Shown here one piece after another: positions 17,654 through 26,285 of a DNA stretch of 64,000 bases. Every line of letters begins with the position of its first letter. The first letter of the stretch is position 1. Under the pieces are notes generated by a model that saw nothing but the letters and a program-made list of their open reading frames with translations, did not search any database and was not told the DNA's origin. The position numbers and the translations under genes were made by a program. The DNA is taken from NCBI GenBank assembly GCA_965263455.1, contig CBDHHN010000004.1:1736001-1800000 (forward strand). The letters are read 5' to 3'. The stretch is from CADEDH01 sp965263455. GTDB lineage: Bacteria > Actinomycetota > Acidimicrobiia > Acidimicrobiales > SZUA-35.

Positions 17654-18286
17654 TCAGCCGACGGCCATGGTGTCCGGGGTACCCTCGGCCAGGCCACCGA
17701 CCAGGAGCCGGGCCGCCGACTCCAGATGGTGCCGGAGGTGATCCACGGCCACCGGGTCCCGCTCGATGCAGGCCTCCAGGATGTCCTCGTGCTCCCGCAC
17801 ACAGGCCTCGGCCGCCCCCAGGGGGCCGACGTAGATCTGGACGTACGGGGTCACGGCGGCGTTCAGCATCTCGACCATGGCCAGCGTCCGGGGCCGATCG
17901 GCGGCGGCATACAGCGCCGAGTGGAAGTTCCAGTTGATCTCGGCCGGCGACACGTCGTCCTGGCGGAGGGCGGCCCGGGCCTGGGCCAGGTCGACCAGGG
18001 TGAGGCGGGGCAGGGCGCGCGCCAACAGCCGGGTCTCGAGTTCGAGCCGGAGCTCGAAGATCTCCTCGGCGTCGTCCACGGTGAGATGGGGAAGCTGGGC
18101 GCCGCGGTTCGGTTCGAACCGCAGGAGTCCGAGGGCGGCCAACCGCTGCAGGGCCTCGCGGACCGGGATCTTGCTCACGCCGTACCGATGGGCCAGCTCA
18201 TGCTGGCGCAGCCACGTGCCGGGGGGAATCCGACCCCCCAGCAGATCGGCCATCACGAGGGCCTGAACACGGTCGACGGTGGACAT
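17654..18286 (-). CDS. GntR-family regulator with FCD effector domain
   Basis: 210 residues. The winged helix (ADLLGGRIPPGTWLRQHELAHRYGVSK and PVREALQRLAALGLL) is at ~14-72, and the all-helical FCD domain follows, with the Asp/Arg and His residues expected around its metal/ligand site (HEDILEACIERD and VDHLRHHLESAARL near the end). FCD regulators sense small carboxylates and usually repress neighbouring catabolic genes. It is divergent from an SDR gene, the natural candidate target. The ATG at 18286 has GAGG and GGGATG upstream. Confidence 0.9.
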   Translation of the reverse strand: MSTVDRVQALVMADLLGGRIPPGTWLRQHELAHRYGVSKIPVREALQRLAALGLLRFEPNRGAQLPHLTVDDAEEIFELRLELETRLLARALPRLTLVDLAQARAALRQDDVSPAEINWNFHSALYAAADRPRTLAMVEMLNAAVTPYVQIYVGPLGAAEACVREHEDILEACIERDPVAVDHLRHHLESAARLLVGGLAEGTPDTMAVG

Positions 18287-18316
18287 CAACGCATCCCATC
18301 CTCGTAGTTGACAGCG

Positions 18317-18322
18317 AACCTA
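18317..18322 (-). promoter_or_regulatory. -10 element TAGGTT for the GntR gene
   Basis: Minus-strand TAGGTT with a ~25-30 nt leader before the ATG at 18286. It sits in the 219-bp divergent region that should also contain the GntR operator; I could not define an operator palindrome. Confidence 0.4.
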
Positions 18323-18491
18323 CATGTTCTCGGGGTAACAGTCTGCCCCGCAGGTGTCACCTTCCACGAACTGGCCGGTACACGGCCGGTCGGTGTGGGC
18401 GCCATCGCCCACCGCCGCCAACGCGAACGGTGCCGGCGGCCGCCGATCGGTCGGCCCGAGCGGCTCTTGGCTCCCCGCCGCGGCCGCCGTG

Positions 18492-18497
18492 TAGGGT
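18492..18497 (+). promoter_or_regulatory. -10 element TAGGGT, leaderless start at 18506
   Basis: TAGGGT lies 8 nt before the ATG of the SDR gene divergent from the GntR gene. Confidence 0.6.
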
Positions 18498-18505
18498 CGC
18501 CGACC

Positions 18506-19282
18506 ATGGAGCTCAACGACAAGGTGGCCGTGATCACCGGCGGCAGTGGCGGCATCGGACGGGCCATGGCCAAGGCCTTCCTGGCCCAGGGCGCCCGGAC
18601 CGTGGTCCTGGCCGACCTCGACCCGGATGCGGTGGCGTCGGCCGCGGCCGAGATCGGGTGCCAGGGTCGGGCCTGCGACGTGACCGACGAGGCCCAGGTC
18701 GTCGATCTGGTGGAGTCGACCCTGTCGGCCCACGGCCCGATCGACCTGTTCTGCTCCAACGCCGGGTCAGGGGCCGAAGGGGTCCTGACCGACGCCCCCA
18801 ACTCCTCCTGGCAACAGCAGTGGGACCTGCACGTCATGGCCCATCTGTACGCGGCCCGGGCCGTCATCCCGTCGATGGTGGCCAACGGCGGGGGCTACCT
18901 GCTCAACACCGCCTCGGCCGCCGGCCTGCTGGCCGCCATCGGTTCAGGGCCCTACACCGTGACCAAGGCGGCGGCGGTCAAGCTGGCCGAGTTTCTGTCG
19001 ATCACCCACGGCGACGAGGGGATCCGGGTCTCGGTCCTGTGCCCCCAGGGGGTCAACACGGCGATGGCCCCCCGCAGCCTGGGCGACGGCCAGACCGACG
19101 GCATCATCGAACCCGAGGCATTGGCCGACGTGGTGGTGGCGTGCATCCGGGAGGAGCGGTTCCATGTGCTCCCCCATCCCGAGGTGGCCGAGTACCTCAA
19201 ACGCAAGGCCGACGATCCCGACCGCTGGCTCAAGGGCATGCGCCGCCTGCGAGCTCGATCCCTCGATCTGACCGAGGGCTGA
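18506..19282 (+). CDS. short-chain dehydrogenase/reductase (SDR)
   Basis: 258 residues, classical SDR: TGGSGGIGRAM cofactor loop at ~13, NAGSGAEG, catalytic Ser in NTASAAG, and YTVTKAA as the YxxxK motif. The adenine-side acidic residue in VLADLDPDAV suggests NAD(H) preference. It starts a cluster with a VOC protein, then RidA, and is divergent from a GntR/FCD regulator, suggesting an inducible catabolic step. Substrate unknown. Confidence 0.9.
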   Translation: MELNDKVAVITGGSGGIGRAMAKAFLAQGARTVVLADLDPDAVASAAAEIGCQGRACDVTDEAQVVDLVESTLSAHGPIDLFCSNAGSGAEGVLTDAPNSSWQQQWDLHVMAHLYAARAVIPSMVANGGGYLLNTASAAGLLAAIGSGPYTVTKAAAVKLAEFLSITHGDEGIRVSVLCPQGVNTAMAPRSLGDGQTDGIIEPEALADVVVACIREERFHVLPHPEVAEYLKRKADDPDRWLKGMRRLRARSLDLTEG

Positions 19283-19299
19283 CGCCACCGGCTCCCGCC

Positions 19300-19749
19300 A
19301 TGCCCATCGAGGGATTCGTCCACGTCAACGTCAACTGCTCGGACTTCGATCGGTCCCTGGCCTTCTACCAGGCGCTGGGGTTCCGGCTGGTGGCCATGGT
19401 TCCCGAGACCAACACCCCCGAGGTGGCGGCCGCCGTCGGCATGGACCCGTACCGGGTCCGGGGCGGGATCCTGGCCCTGCCCGGCCACCCGATGCTGTTG
19501 GACCTGCTCCAGTGGCTCGACCCGGTCGACCACACCCCCCAACCCCCGCACCTGTACCGGCTGGGGCCGGCCCGCATCGCCCTGCGCACCTCCGACCTCG
19601 ATGCCGACCTGGCCGACCTGCGGGCCCGGGGCGTCGAACCGCTGTCGGAACCGGCCACCGTGGTCTGGCCCGGCCAGCCGACCAGTCGCATCGTCTGCTT
19701 CCGAGATCCCGACGGCACCGTGCTCGAACTGGTCGAACTGGAGACCTGA
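19300..19749 (+). CDS. VOC family protein, lactoylglutathione-lyase-like
   Basis: 149 residues beginning MPIEGFVHVNVNCSDFDRS, the usual first strand and helix of a VOC module; the second module ends RIVCFRDPDGTVLELVEL with the metal-ligand-type Glu. It starts 17 nt after the SDR stop, so it is almost certainly in the same transcript. It may act on the product or a toxic side-product of the same pathway. Confidence 0.88.
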   Translation: MPIEGFVHVNVNCSDFDRSLAFYQALGFRLVAMVPETNTPEVAAAVGMDPYRVRGGILALPGHPMLLDLLQWLDPVDHTPQPPHLYRLGPARIALRTSDLDADLADLRARGVEPLSEPATVVWPGQPTSRIVCFRDPDGTVLELVELET

Positions 19750-19763
19750 GAGTCCCGGGGCCG

Positions 19764-19769
19764 TAGTCT
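19764..19769 (+). promoter_or_regulatory. -10 element TAGTCT, leaderless start at 19777
   Basis: TAGTCT is 7 nt before the ATG of the RidA-like gene, so it may be transcribed separately from the VOC gene just upstream. Confidence 0.55.
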
Positions 19770-19776
19770 CGGGGCC

Positions 19777-20196
19777 ATGAGCACACGACGGACCGCGTTC
19801 AGCGGCAGCCCCTGGGAGGAGACGGTCGGGTACTCCCGGGCCGTCCGGGTCGGAGACCATGTGGCGGTGGCGGGGACGGTCGCCGTCGACGACCAGGGCG
19901 ACGTGGTGGCCCCGGGCGACGCCTACGCCCAGACCAAGGCCATCCTGGCCATCATCGAGCGGGCCCTGGCCGAGGTCGGGGCCTCACTGACCGACGTCGT
20001 CCGGACCCGGAGCTTCATCACCGACCTCGACCAGTGGGAGGGGTTCGGCCGGGCCCATGGTGAGGTGTTCGCCGGGATCCGACCTGCCGCCACCCTGGTC
20101 CAGGTGGCCGGGCTGTTGGGTGAGGGCACCGTCATCGAGATCGAAGCGGAAGCCGTGGTCGAGGCCACAGTCGAAGCCGAGGTCGGGGCCGGGTAG
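19777..20196 (+). CDS. RidA/YjgF/UK114-family protein
   Basis: 139 residues of the chorismate-mutase-like trimer fold. The segments WEETVGYSRAVRVGDHVAVAG, AYAQTKAILAIIERAL, VRTRSFITDLDQWEG and PAATLVQVAGLLGEGTVIEIEA are typical. In true RidA an Arg near residue 105 binds the enamine; here the corresponding region reads GIRPAATLVQ with Arg kept. The role would be deamination of reactive enamine/imine intermediates or a related activity in the cytosol. Confidence 0.9.
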   Translation: MSTRRTAFSGSPWEETVGYSRAVRVGDHVAVAGTVAVDDQGDVVAPGDAYAQTKAILAIIERALAEVGASLTDVVRTRSFITDLDQWEGFGRAHGEVFAGIRPAATLVQVAGLLGEGTVIEIEAEAVVEATVEAEVGAG

Positions 20197-20238
20197 CCGG
20201 CACGGGGCCGGGGCCCCGGGGTCGAGGCCGCCGGCCGG

Positions 20239-20244
20239 TACCCT
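20239..20244 (+). promoter_or_regulatory. -10 element TACCCT, leaderless start at 20251
   Basis: TACCCT stands 6 nt before the ATG of the small lipoprotein gene. Confidence 0.5.
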
Positions 20245-20250
20245 CCCGAC

Positions 20251-20613
20251 ATGGCCCGGCCCTCCACCACCGCCTCCCCGAACCGCCGGGCCGGGCGTCC
20301 GGGCCGGGTCCGTTCCCTCGTCACCTCGGCCGCCCTGGCTGCGGTGACGGTGTCGGCCCCGGTCGTGGCAGCCTGCGGGGACGACGACGTCGGACGGCCC
20401 CCCGAGGGCGAGGAGCGGCTCGAGACCATGGTGGCCCGCTGCCTCAGCCTGCAACCGGATCAGGTCGACCTGGACCTCGACCGCGGCGGCAACCTCAAGG
20501 GCCCGGGCAGCGTGGCGACCAACCTGCCCGAGGGCCGGGAACCACCGGGGCAGGACGACATCGACCGCTGCCTGCGAGCCGTCAACCTCGATCCCGCCGT
20601 CCTCGACGGCTGA
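20251..20613 (+). CDS. small putative lipoprotein
   Basis: 120 residues. An Arg-rich N-region and hydrophobic stretch end in the lipobox PVVAAC with Cys42, followed by GDDD. The mature part is short and acidic with two cysteines in similar settings (ARCLSLQPDQVDLD and DRCLRAVNLDP), which may form a disulfide. No known family. Its stop is 12 nt from that of the convergent VOC gene. Confidence 0.72.
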   Translation: MARPSTTASPNRRAGRPGRVRSLVTSAALAAVTVSAPVVAACGDDDVGRPPEGEERLETMVARCLSLQPDQVDLDLDRGGNLKGPGSVATNLPEGREPPGQDDIDRCLRAVNLDPAVLDG

Positions 20614-20625
20614 ACGGGCCGGGCC

Positions 20626-20997
20626 TCAGCGGTGCTGGTCGATGAGGACGGGATTGCCGTCGGGGTCGACCAGGGTGAAGTAGCCGGGGCCCGACGGCTC
20701 ATCGGTGGTGTGGTCCTCGACCACGGTCAGTCCGGCCTCCTCGGCGTGCTTCTTCAGCTCCCGCACATCGGTGAAGGTGGCGGCCTCGATACCGGGACCG
20801 GTCCAGCCCGGGTTGAACGTGAGGATGTTGTCGTCGAACATGCCCTGGAACAGCCCGATCACCGTGTTGCCGTTGACCAGGATCGACCACGCCTCGCCGT
20901 CGCCCCCCTTCGGCTCGAAGCCGAGAACCCGGTAGAACTCCACCGATGCGTCGAGATCCTTCACGGCCAGACTGATCGAGAACGCTCCAAGCTCCAT
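20626..20997 (-). CDS. VOC family protein, single-module
   Basis: 123 residues beginning MELGAFSISLAVKDLDASVEFYRVLGF and ending GYFTLVDPDGNPVLIDQH, a complete VOC pair of modules. The mid-region (NGNTVIGLFQGMFDDNILTFNPGW) is characteristic of small glyoxalase-like proteins of the PhnB/YaeR type. Enzymatic role unknown. Isolated on the minus strand. Confidence 0.88.
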   Translation of the reverse strand: MELGAFSISLAVKDLDASVEFYRVLGFEPKGGDGEAWSILVNGNTVIGLFQGMFDDNILTFNPGWTGPGIEAATFTDVRELKKHAEEAGLTVVEDHTTDEPSGPGYFTLVDPDGNPVLIDQHR

Positions 20998-21003
20998 GGC
21001 CCA

Positions 21004-21009
21004 AAACTA
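21004..21009 (-). promoter_or_regulatory. -10 element TAGTTT, leaderless start at 20997
   Basis: On the minus strand TAGTTT lies 6 nt before the ATG of the VOC gene. Confidence 0.5.
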
Positions 21010-21050
21010 GTGCCGGGCCCACCGACGGGCGGGCACATCGGGAGGTCGTC

Positions 21051-22484
21051 ATGAACACGCACGTCACCGGGCCGAACGGGCGATCGGACGCGGTCGGGGC
21101 CGACCTGTCGGCCGACCCCCGGGCCGATCTGCTCCTCGACGCCGCCCGCCGGGCCGCCCGCTACCTGGCCGCCACCGGCGGCCCCGTCGGGCCCCGGCCC
21201 GCCTCGATCGAGGCCCTGGACGCGCTCGACGCCGACCTGCCGGATCGGGGCCTCAGCCCCGACCGGGTGCTGACCCTGCTCGACGAGGTCGGGTCGGCGG
21301 CCACCGTCCGCTCGACCGGTGGCCGCTACTTCGGCTTCGTCAACGGCGGCACCGAACCGGCGGGCCTGGCCGCCGCCGTGCTCGCTTCGGCCTGGGACCA
21401 GAACGCCGCCCTGCCCGTCATGTCGCCGGTGGCGGCTCGCCTCGATGCCGTGGCGGCCCGCTGGGTGGGCGAGCTGCTGGGGCTGGACACCGCCAATCCC
21501 GAGCTGGAGGCCTCGTTCTGCGCCGGGGCCTCGGTGGCCAACCTGACCGCGGTCTGCGCCGCCCGGGACGCCCTTCTGGCCCGGGCTGGCTGGTCGGTGG
21601 CCGACGACGGGTTGACCGGGGCGCCCCCGATCGAGGTCGTGACCTCGGCCGAGATCCACGTCTCGGTCCACAAGGCGCTCCGCATCGCCGGGATCGGTGC
21701 CTCGGCCGTGACCGCGGTACCCACCGACGACCGGGGTCGGCTCCGGGCCGACGCCCTGCCCCCGCTCGGCCCCCGGACCCTGGTCGTGCTCCAGGCCGGC
21801 AACGTCAACGGCGGCCACTGTGACCCCTTCGCCGAGGTCATCCCCCAGGCCCGGGCCGCCGGGGCCTGGGTCCACGTCGACGGTGCCTTCGGCCTCTGGG
21901 CCGCGGCCGCGCCGGCCCGGGCCCACCTGGTGGCCGGGGTCGAGGGGGCGGACTCGTGGGCCACCGACGCCCACAAGTGGCTCAACGCCCCCTATGACGC
22001 CGGGATCGTGCTCTGCGCCCGCCGGGCCGACCTGCGCCGGGCCATGGCCGTCGACGCCGCCTACCTGACCGACGACGCCGAGCGGGCGGCCATGCACCTG
22101 GGGGTCCAGATGTCGCAACGGGCCCGGGGGATCGAGACCTGGGCCGTACTGGCGGCGCGGGGCCGGGAGGGGGTGGCCGACCTGGTCGAGGCCGCCTGCG
22201 CCCACGCCGCCGACCTGGCCCGGCGCCTGGCGGCGGCCGGCATCGAGGTGCTGGCCCCGGTCGTGCTGAACCAGGTGGTGGTGGCCTTCGGCGACGACGC
22301 CGCCACCGAGGCCGTGGTCGACGCCGTTCAGGCCGACGGCACCTGCTGGGCCGGGCCCACCACCTGGCAGGGGCGGAGGGCCATGCGGCTCAGCGTGTCA
22401 TCGTCGGCCACCACCGCCGCCGACGTGGCGGCGTCGGCCCGGGCCATCGTGGCCTGCCGGGACGCCGTGGTCGGTCGGCCCTGA
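21051..22484 (+). CDS. PLP-dependent decarboxylase, aromatic-L-amino-acid/glutamate type (group II)
   Basis: 477 residues. DAHKWLNAPYDAG contains the PLP-binding Lys309; HVDGAFGLWA is the conserved Asp that contacts the pyridine nitrogen, and HVSVHKAL the stacking His region. The N-terminal segment GRYFGFVNGGTEPAGLAA is the usual active-site loop region. Length and pattern fit the AADC/tyrosine decarboxylase-related fold; the physiological amino acid is not predictable, and many actinobacterial members annotated this way are untested. Start ATG has GGGAGG 5 nt upstream. Confidence 0.9.
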   Translation: MNTHVTGPNGRSDAVGADLSADPRADLLLDAARRAARYLAATGGPVGPRPASIEALDALDADLPDRGLSPDRVLTLLDEVGSAATVRSTGGRYFGFVNGGTEPAGLAAAVLASAWDQNAALPVMSPVAARLDAVAARWVGELLGLDTANPELEASFCAGASVANLTAVCAARDALLARAGWSVADDGLTGAPPIEVVTSAEIHVSVHKALRIAGIGASAVTAVPTDDRGRLRADALPPLGPRTLVVLQAGNVNGGHCDPFAEVIPQARAAGAWVHVDGAFGLWAAAAPARAHLVAGVEGADSWATDAHKWLNAPYDAGIVLCARRADLRRAMAVDAAYLTDDAERAAMHLGVQMSQRARGIETWAVLAARGREGVADLVEAACAHAADLARRLAAAGIEVLAPVVLNQVVVAFGDDAATEAVVDAVQADGTCWAGPTTWQGRRAMRLSVSSSATTAADVAASARAIVACRDAVVGRP

Positions 22485-22541
22485 GGGCGACGGTCGTCTG
22501 GCGTCGTCCGAGACCCCGGATCCATGATGGGCACCGCAGCC

Positions 22542-22560
22542 GACCCGGGGGGACCGGGTC
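22542..22560 (+). terminator. hairpin after the decarboxylase gene
   Basis: Perfect 7-bp stem GACCCGG/CCGGGTC with a 5-nt loop, about 60 nt after the decarboxylase stop and before the enoyl-CoA hydratase start. Confidence 0.4.
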
Positions 22561-22597
22561 CCGACGAGGACACAGCAGTCACAGAAGCGGAGCAATC

Positions 22598-23371
22598 ATG
22601 GATCTCGAGTTCTGCCGGGTCGACAAGGCCGACCACATCACCACGGTCACCCTGAACCGCCCCGAGAAGCTCAACGCCCTCCATCCACCGGCCAACGCCG
22701 AACTGGCCGGGGTGTTCGACGACTTCGCCGCCGACGACGACCAGTGGGTGGCCGTCATCACCGGCGAAGGCCGGGGCTTCTGCGCCGGCAACGACCTGCG
22801 CTACCAGGCCGAGGGGGGCGAGATGTTCGCCGTGCCCATGGGCTTCGCCGGGCTCACCTCCCGCTTCGATCTGGCCAAGCCGGTCATCGCCGCCGTCAAC
22901 GGGGTGGCCATGGGCGGCGGGTTCGAGATCGCCCTCGCCACCGACATCATCATCGCCTCCGAGGACGCCACCTTCGCCCTGCCCGAACCTCGGGTCGGCC
23001 TGGCCGCCCTGGCCGGTGGGCTGCAGCGGCTTCCCCGTCAGATCGGGTCCAAGCGGGCCCTGGGCATGATCCTGACCGGCCGCCACGTCCCGGCGGCCGA
23101 GGGCTACGAGTTGGGCTTCGTCAACAAGGTCGTCCCCGCCGACCAGCTGCTGGACACGGCCCGGGAGTGGGCCCAGATGGTGTGCGAGTGCGCCCCGCTG
23201 TCGGTCCGGGCCTCCAAGGACGTCGTGTACCAGAGCCTCGACATGGCCTCGCTCGAGGAGTCGATGGCCCACAAGTACGACTCGGTGCGCACCATGCGCC
23301 AGAGCGAGGACTTCGTCGAGGGGCCGAGGGCCTTCTCGGAGAAGCGCAAGCCCAACTGGCAGGGCAAGTAG
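22598..23371 (+). CDS. enoyl-CoA hydratase/isomerase (crotonase family)
   Basis: 257 residues. GRGFCAGNDLR forms the first half of the CoA-thioester oxyanion hole, VNGVAMGGGFEIAL the second. In crotonase two Glu residues catalyse hydration; here the second position is kept (LPEPRVGL) while the first is Ala/Gly-like in the GFEIALATD helix, so isomerase or hydratase with altered chemistry is possible. The C-terminal helix (SVRASKDVVYQSL and FVEGPRAFSEKRKPNW) is typical. It should act in beta-oxidation or a related CoA pathway. Start ATG preceded by CGGAG. Confidence 0.9.
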   Translation: MDLEFCRVDKADHITTVTLNRPEKLNALHPPANAELAGVFDDFAADDDQWVAVITGEGRGFCAGNDLRYQAEGGEMFAVPMGFAGLTSRFDLAKPVIAAVNGVAMGGGFEIALATDIIIASEDATFALPEPRVGLAALAGGLQRLPRQIGSKRALGMILTGRHVPAAEGYELGFVNKVVPADQLLDTAREWAQMVCECAPLSVRASKDVVYQSLDMASLEESMAHKYDSVRTMRQSEDFVEGPRAFSEKRKPNWQGK

Positions 23372-23383
23372 GCCGGTTCCGGC

Positions 23384-23407
23384 GGGCCCCGGAGCGGTCC
23401 GGGGCCC
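23384..23407. terminator. bidirectional hairpin between convergent genes
   Basis: Perfect 10-bp stem GGGCCCCGGA/TCCGGGGCCC with a GCGG loop in the 44-bp gap between the crotonase and PhyH genes. Confidence 0.65.
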
Positions 23408-23415
23408 GGGCCGGT

Positions 23416-24213
23416 CTAGCGGGGCCAGGCCACCGGGAAGTAGGGGTGGTCGAAGGGGACCCCCTCGGGCAGTTCGCGCTGGAGGCCGGGGAAGTCGGGG
23501 GAGGTCTTCCACGGGCGGTGGGCGTGGCGGGCCTCGGCGCTGAGGTAGCGCAGGCTCAGTACCCGCCGTCGGGTCTCGAACGGGAAGCCGGGGGCCGAGT
23601 GCACGGTCAGGAAGTCGAAGAACACCACGTCGCCCGGCGCCAGCTTCCACTGCCGGATGTCGTAGTCGGACCGGTCGGCGTCGATGTCGGGCAGCTCGGC
23701 CAGGGTCCCCTCGGGGAACCACTTGGCCTGGCGGTCGAGGAACGTGCGAGGCAGACGCCACGGTCCCAGGTGGGACCCGGCCCAGAACTCGGGGCTGCCG
23801 GCCCGGGGCACCGGATCGACCGGGATCCAGGCGCTGATGCCCCGCCCGGTCACGTTGTAGTAGGGCTGGTCCTGATGCCACGGGGTGACCTGTTCGGTCC
23901 CCGGTTCCTTGACCAGCACGTGGTCGTGGAAGAGTCGGACGGACTGGGTGTCCATCAGCTCGGCTGCGGTCCGGGGTATGGCCGACCGGAGCGCGATGCG
24001 GCCGATCTCGTCGATCTCCGACCAGCGGCAGAAGTCCTCCACGAACAGGCCCGGATCGTCGGGCCCGGAGGCGGTGACGACGGCCGGTCCGGGGGAGGCC
24101 AGGACCTGGTCGATCCCGGACGCCACCAGCTCCAACTCCTCGCCGTCGAGCAGGTCACGGACCACGACCGCGCCGTCGCGGGCGAAGGCGTTGATGGCGT
24201 CCTCGGTGACCAT
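23416..24213 (-). CDS. phytanoyl-CoA dioxygenase (PhyH) family Fe(II)/2-oxoglutarate oxygenase
   Basis: 265 residues. WHQDQPYYN contains the HxD iron ligands, and TVHSAPGFPFETRRRVLSLRYL the distal His and the 2-oxoglutarate-binding Arg, so the enzyme should be active. The N-terminal FARDGAVVVRDLLDGEEL is the standard opening. PhyH proteins hydroxylate acyl-CoAs, alkyl chains or natural products. The ATG at 24213 has AAAGG upstream; the longer frame extends into the divergent control region. No pathway partner is evident besides the adjacent crotonase. Confidence 0.9.
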   Translation of the reverse strand: MVTEDAINAFARDGAVVVRDLLDGEELELVASGIDQVLASPGPAVVTASGPDDPGLFVEDFCRWSEIDEIGRIALRSAIPRTAAELMDTQSVRLFHDHVLVKEPGTEQVTPWHQDQPYYNVTGRGISAWIPVDPVPRAGSPEFWAGSHLGPWRLPRTFLDRQAKWFPEGTLAELPDIDADRSDYDIRQWKLAPGDVVFFDFLTVHSAPGFPFETRRRVLSLRYLSAEARHAHRPWKTSPDFPGLQRELPEGVPFDHPYFPVAWPR

Positions 24214-24391
24214 GGACCTTTTTGTATCCGATCCCCCAATACGAGGGAGATGACGGCGTTCGGTACTAAACAGACTTGTCACACAGGCGGCAACGGGGCG
24301 TGACCATCCAACACGGTGCGCATCCGGTGCGCTGCCTCAGCCGGGTGACCACTGCACGGGACGGCCGACCTGGGGCACAATCTCCGGTGCC

Positions 24392-25399
24392 GTGACTCCG
24401 ATGACGTGGACCGAGGTCGAGGCCGCCGCGGCCAGGATCGAGGAGGTCCTGGACCGGACCCCCGAGATCGACCGCTGGTGCTCGGGACCGGACTGGGTCC
24501 TGCCCGTGCATGCCGGCTTCGCCCCCGACGCCGACCGGCTGCTGTTCCGTGGCCGGGACGGGGTCGAGGGCTACGCCCTGCTCGCCCGCTACGAGCTGGA
24601 GGACGGCACCTCGATGGTGGCCGGCCTCGAACCGCTGTGGGGGTTCGCCACCCCCGTCTTCGGGCCCGACATCGAGGCCGTGGCCGGCGCCCTGCGCGCC
24701 GTGCTCGACGGCTTGACGTGGGACGTGCTGGTACTGCCGGGCATACCGCCACCCGGGGGCCCGGCCTCGTTCGCCGTACGGCTGGCCCGGGCCCTGGGCC
24801 CCCTGGGGGAGCTGCGGGTCGGTGAGGGCATCGTGCGCCAGGTGGCCGACCTGGGCGAGGGACCCGACGCCTGGCTGGCCCGCCGCTCGAACCGCTTCCG
24901 TCGCAACCTCCGCCGGGCCGGGCGCCTGGCCGAGGAGACGGGGCTGCGCATCGTCGACGCCCGCCACGACCCCGAGGCGGTGGAGCGGATCATGGGGGTG
25001 GAGCGGCGCTCGTGGAAGGCGCGGGAGGACAGCGGTCTGACCAGCCCCGAGATGGCGGCCACCTACGAGGCCATGGTCCGACGACTGGCCGGCCAGGGAC
25101 GCCTCCGGCTGGGGATTGCCGTCCTCGACGGGACCGACGTGGGCTACATCCTGGGCGGGGTCCGGGGCCGGACCTACCGGGGGTTGCAGTTGTCGTTCGC
25201 CGCCACCGTGGGGTCCCTGTCGGTCGGGCACCTCCTGCAGCGGTGGCAGATCGAGTCCCTGGCGTCGGAGGGGGTGGCCCGCTACGACCTCGGCATGGAC
25301 ATGGACTACAAGCGGCGCTGGGCCGACCGGGCCGAGGCCAGCCTCACCCTGGTGATCCACCGGCGACCAGAGGTCTCGTCGGCCGAAACCCGCCACTAG
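24392..25399 (+). CDS. GNAT-superfamily protein, FemAB/BioF2-like double domain
   Basis: 335 residues. WLARRSNRFRRNLRRAGRLAEETGLRIVD followed by EAVERIMGVERRSWK (shown here in short pieces) is the recognisable core of BioF2-like (GNAT_6, PF13480) acetyltransferases, and the C-terminal DGTDVGYILGGVRG, FAATVGSLSVGHLLQRWQIE and YDLGMDMDYKRRW complete the second GNAT half. Relatives aminoacylate or acylate cell-envelope molecules. The GTG start is the first in frame after the divergent promoter region. Substrate unknown. Confidence 0.82.
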   Translation: MTPMTWTEVEAAAARIEEVLDRTPEIDRWCSGPDWVLPVHAGFAPDADRLLFRGRDGVEGYALLARYELEDGTSMVAGLEPLWGFATPVFGPDIEAVAGALRAVLDGLTWDVLVLPGIPPPGGPASFAVRLARALGPLGELRVGEGIVRQVADLGEGPDAWLARRSNRFRRNLRRAGRLAEETGLRIVDARHDPEAVERIMGVERRSWKAREDSGLTSPEMAATYEAMVRRLAGQGRLRLGIAVLDGTDVGYILGGVRGRTYRGLQLSFAATVGSLSVGHLLQRWQIESLASEGVARYDLGMDMDYKRRWADRAEASLTLVIHRRPEVSSAETRH

Positions 25400-25402
25400 G
25401 TT
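25397..25402 (+). promoter_or_regulatory. -10 element TAGGTT, leaderless start at 25410
   Basis: TAGGTT overlaps the stop codon of the preceding gene and lies 7 nt before the ATG of the F420 enzyme. Confidence 0.6.
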
Positions 25403-25409
25403 GTGGGCC

Positions 25410-26285
25410 ATGATCGACATCGGACGAGTAGGAATCTGGCAGGGAGTGCTCGACGGGCACCCGGCGTCGGCGGTGCGGGAGGCCGTGGCCGCCATCGAGG
25501 AGTCCGGATGGCCCACCCTGTGGATCCCCGAGACCGTCAGCCGGGACCCCTTCGTGTCGGCCGCCGTGATGCTCGAAGCCTCGACCAACCTCAAGGTCGC
25601 CACCGGGATCGCCTCCATCTGGGCCCGGGACGCCATGACCACGGCCAACGCCTCGCTCACCCTGAACGAGGCCTATGACGGCCGGTTCCTGCTCGGGCTG
25701 GGGGTCAGCCATCACACCCTGACCGAGTGGGTCCGCAAGCACGACTACTCCAAGCCGTTGTCGACCATGCGGACCTACCTGGAGCGGATGGACAAGTCGC
25801 TGTTCCGGGGGGTTCAGCCGGCGGAGCCCCCCAGCCGGGTCCTGGCCGCGCTCGGGCCCAAGATGCTGGAGCTGTCGGCCGAACTGGCCGACGGCGCCCA
25901 CCCCTACTTCGTGCCGGTCGAGCACACCGCCATCGCCCGGGAGGCCGTCGGCCCCGACAAGATGGTGGCGGTGGAACAGATGGTCGTGCTCGAGACCGAC
26001 GCCGACAAGGCCAGGACCATCGCCAAGGAGCACATGGCCGTCTACCTCGACCTGCCCAACTACGCCAACAACCTCAAGCGGCTGGGGTTCACCGAGGCCG
26101 ACATCGCCGACCGTTCGGACAAGCTGGTCGACGCCATCGTGGCCTGGGGCACCATGGACGATCTGGTGGCTCGGGTGGCCGCCCACCACGACGCCGGGGC
26201 CGACCACGTGTGCGTGCAGGTCCTGCGGGACGACCGGTCGATCCCCACCCGGGAGTGGGGTCTGCTGGCCGAGGCCCTGCTGTGA
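25410..26285 (+). CDS. F420-dependent LLM-class oxidoreductase (TIGR03620 type)
   Basis: 291 residues of the luciferase-like TIM barrel. The N-terminus IGRVGIWQGVLDGHPASAV, WPTLWIPETVSRDPF and later WVRKHDYSKPLSTMRTYLERMD are characteristic of the actinobacterial TIGR03620 (MSMEG_4141-like) group, predicted to use coenzyme F420 rather than FMN. Reaction unknown. It heads a three-gene unit with overlapping start/stop codons (small membrane protein, BrkB), which may or may not reflect shared function. Confidence 0.9.
   Translation: MIDIGRVGIWQGVLDGHPASAVREAVAAIEESGWPTLWIPETVSRDPFVSAAVMLEASTNLKVATGIASIWARDAMTTANASLTLNEAYDGRFLLGLGVSHHTLTEWVRKHDYSKPLSTMRTYLERMDKSLFRGVQPAEPPSRVLAALGPKMLELSAELADGAHPYFVPVEHTAIAREAVGPDKMVAVEQMVVLETDADKARTIAKEHMAVYLDLPNYANNLKRLGFTEADIADRSDKLVDAIVAWGTMDDLVARVAAHHDAGADHVCVQVLRDDRSIPTREWGLLAEALL

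Noticed and set aside
24214..24391. Possible tRNA or small RNA in the divergent gap
   Set aside because: No cloverleaf, no T-loop GTTCGAATC-like sequence and no other RNA signature could be built; it reads as a divergent control region.
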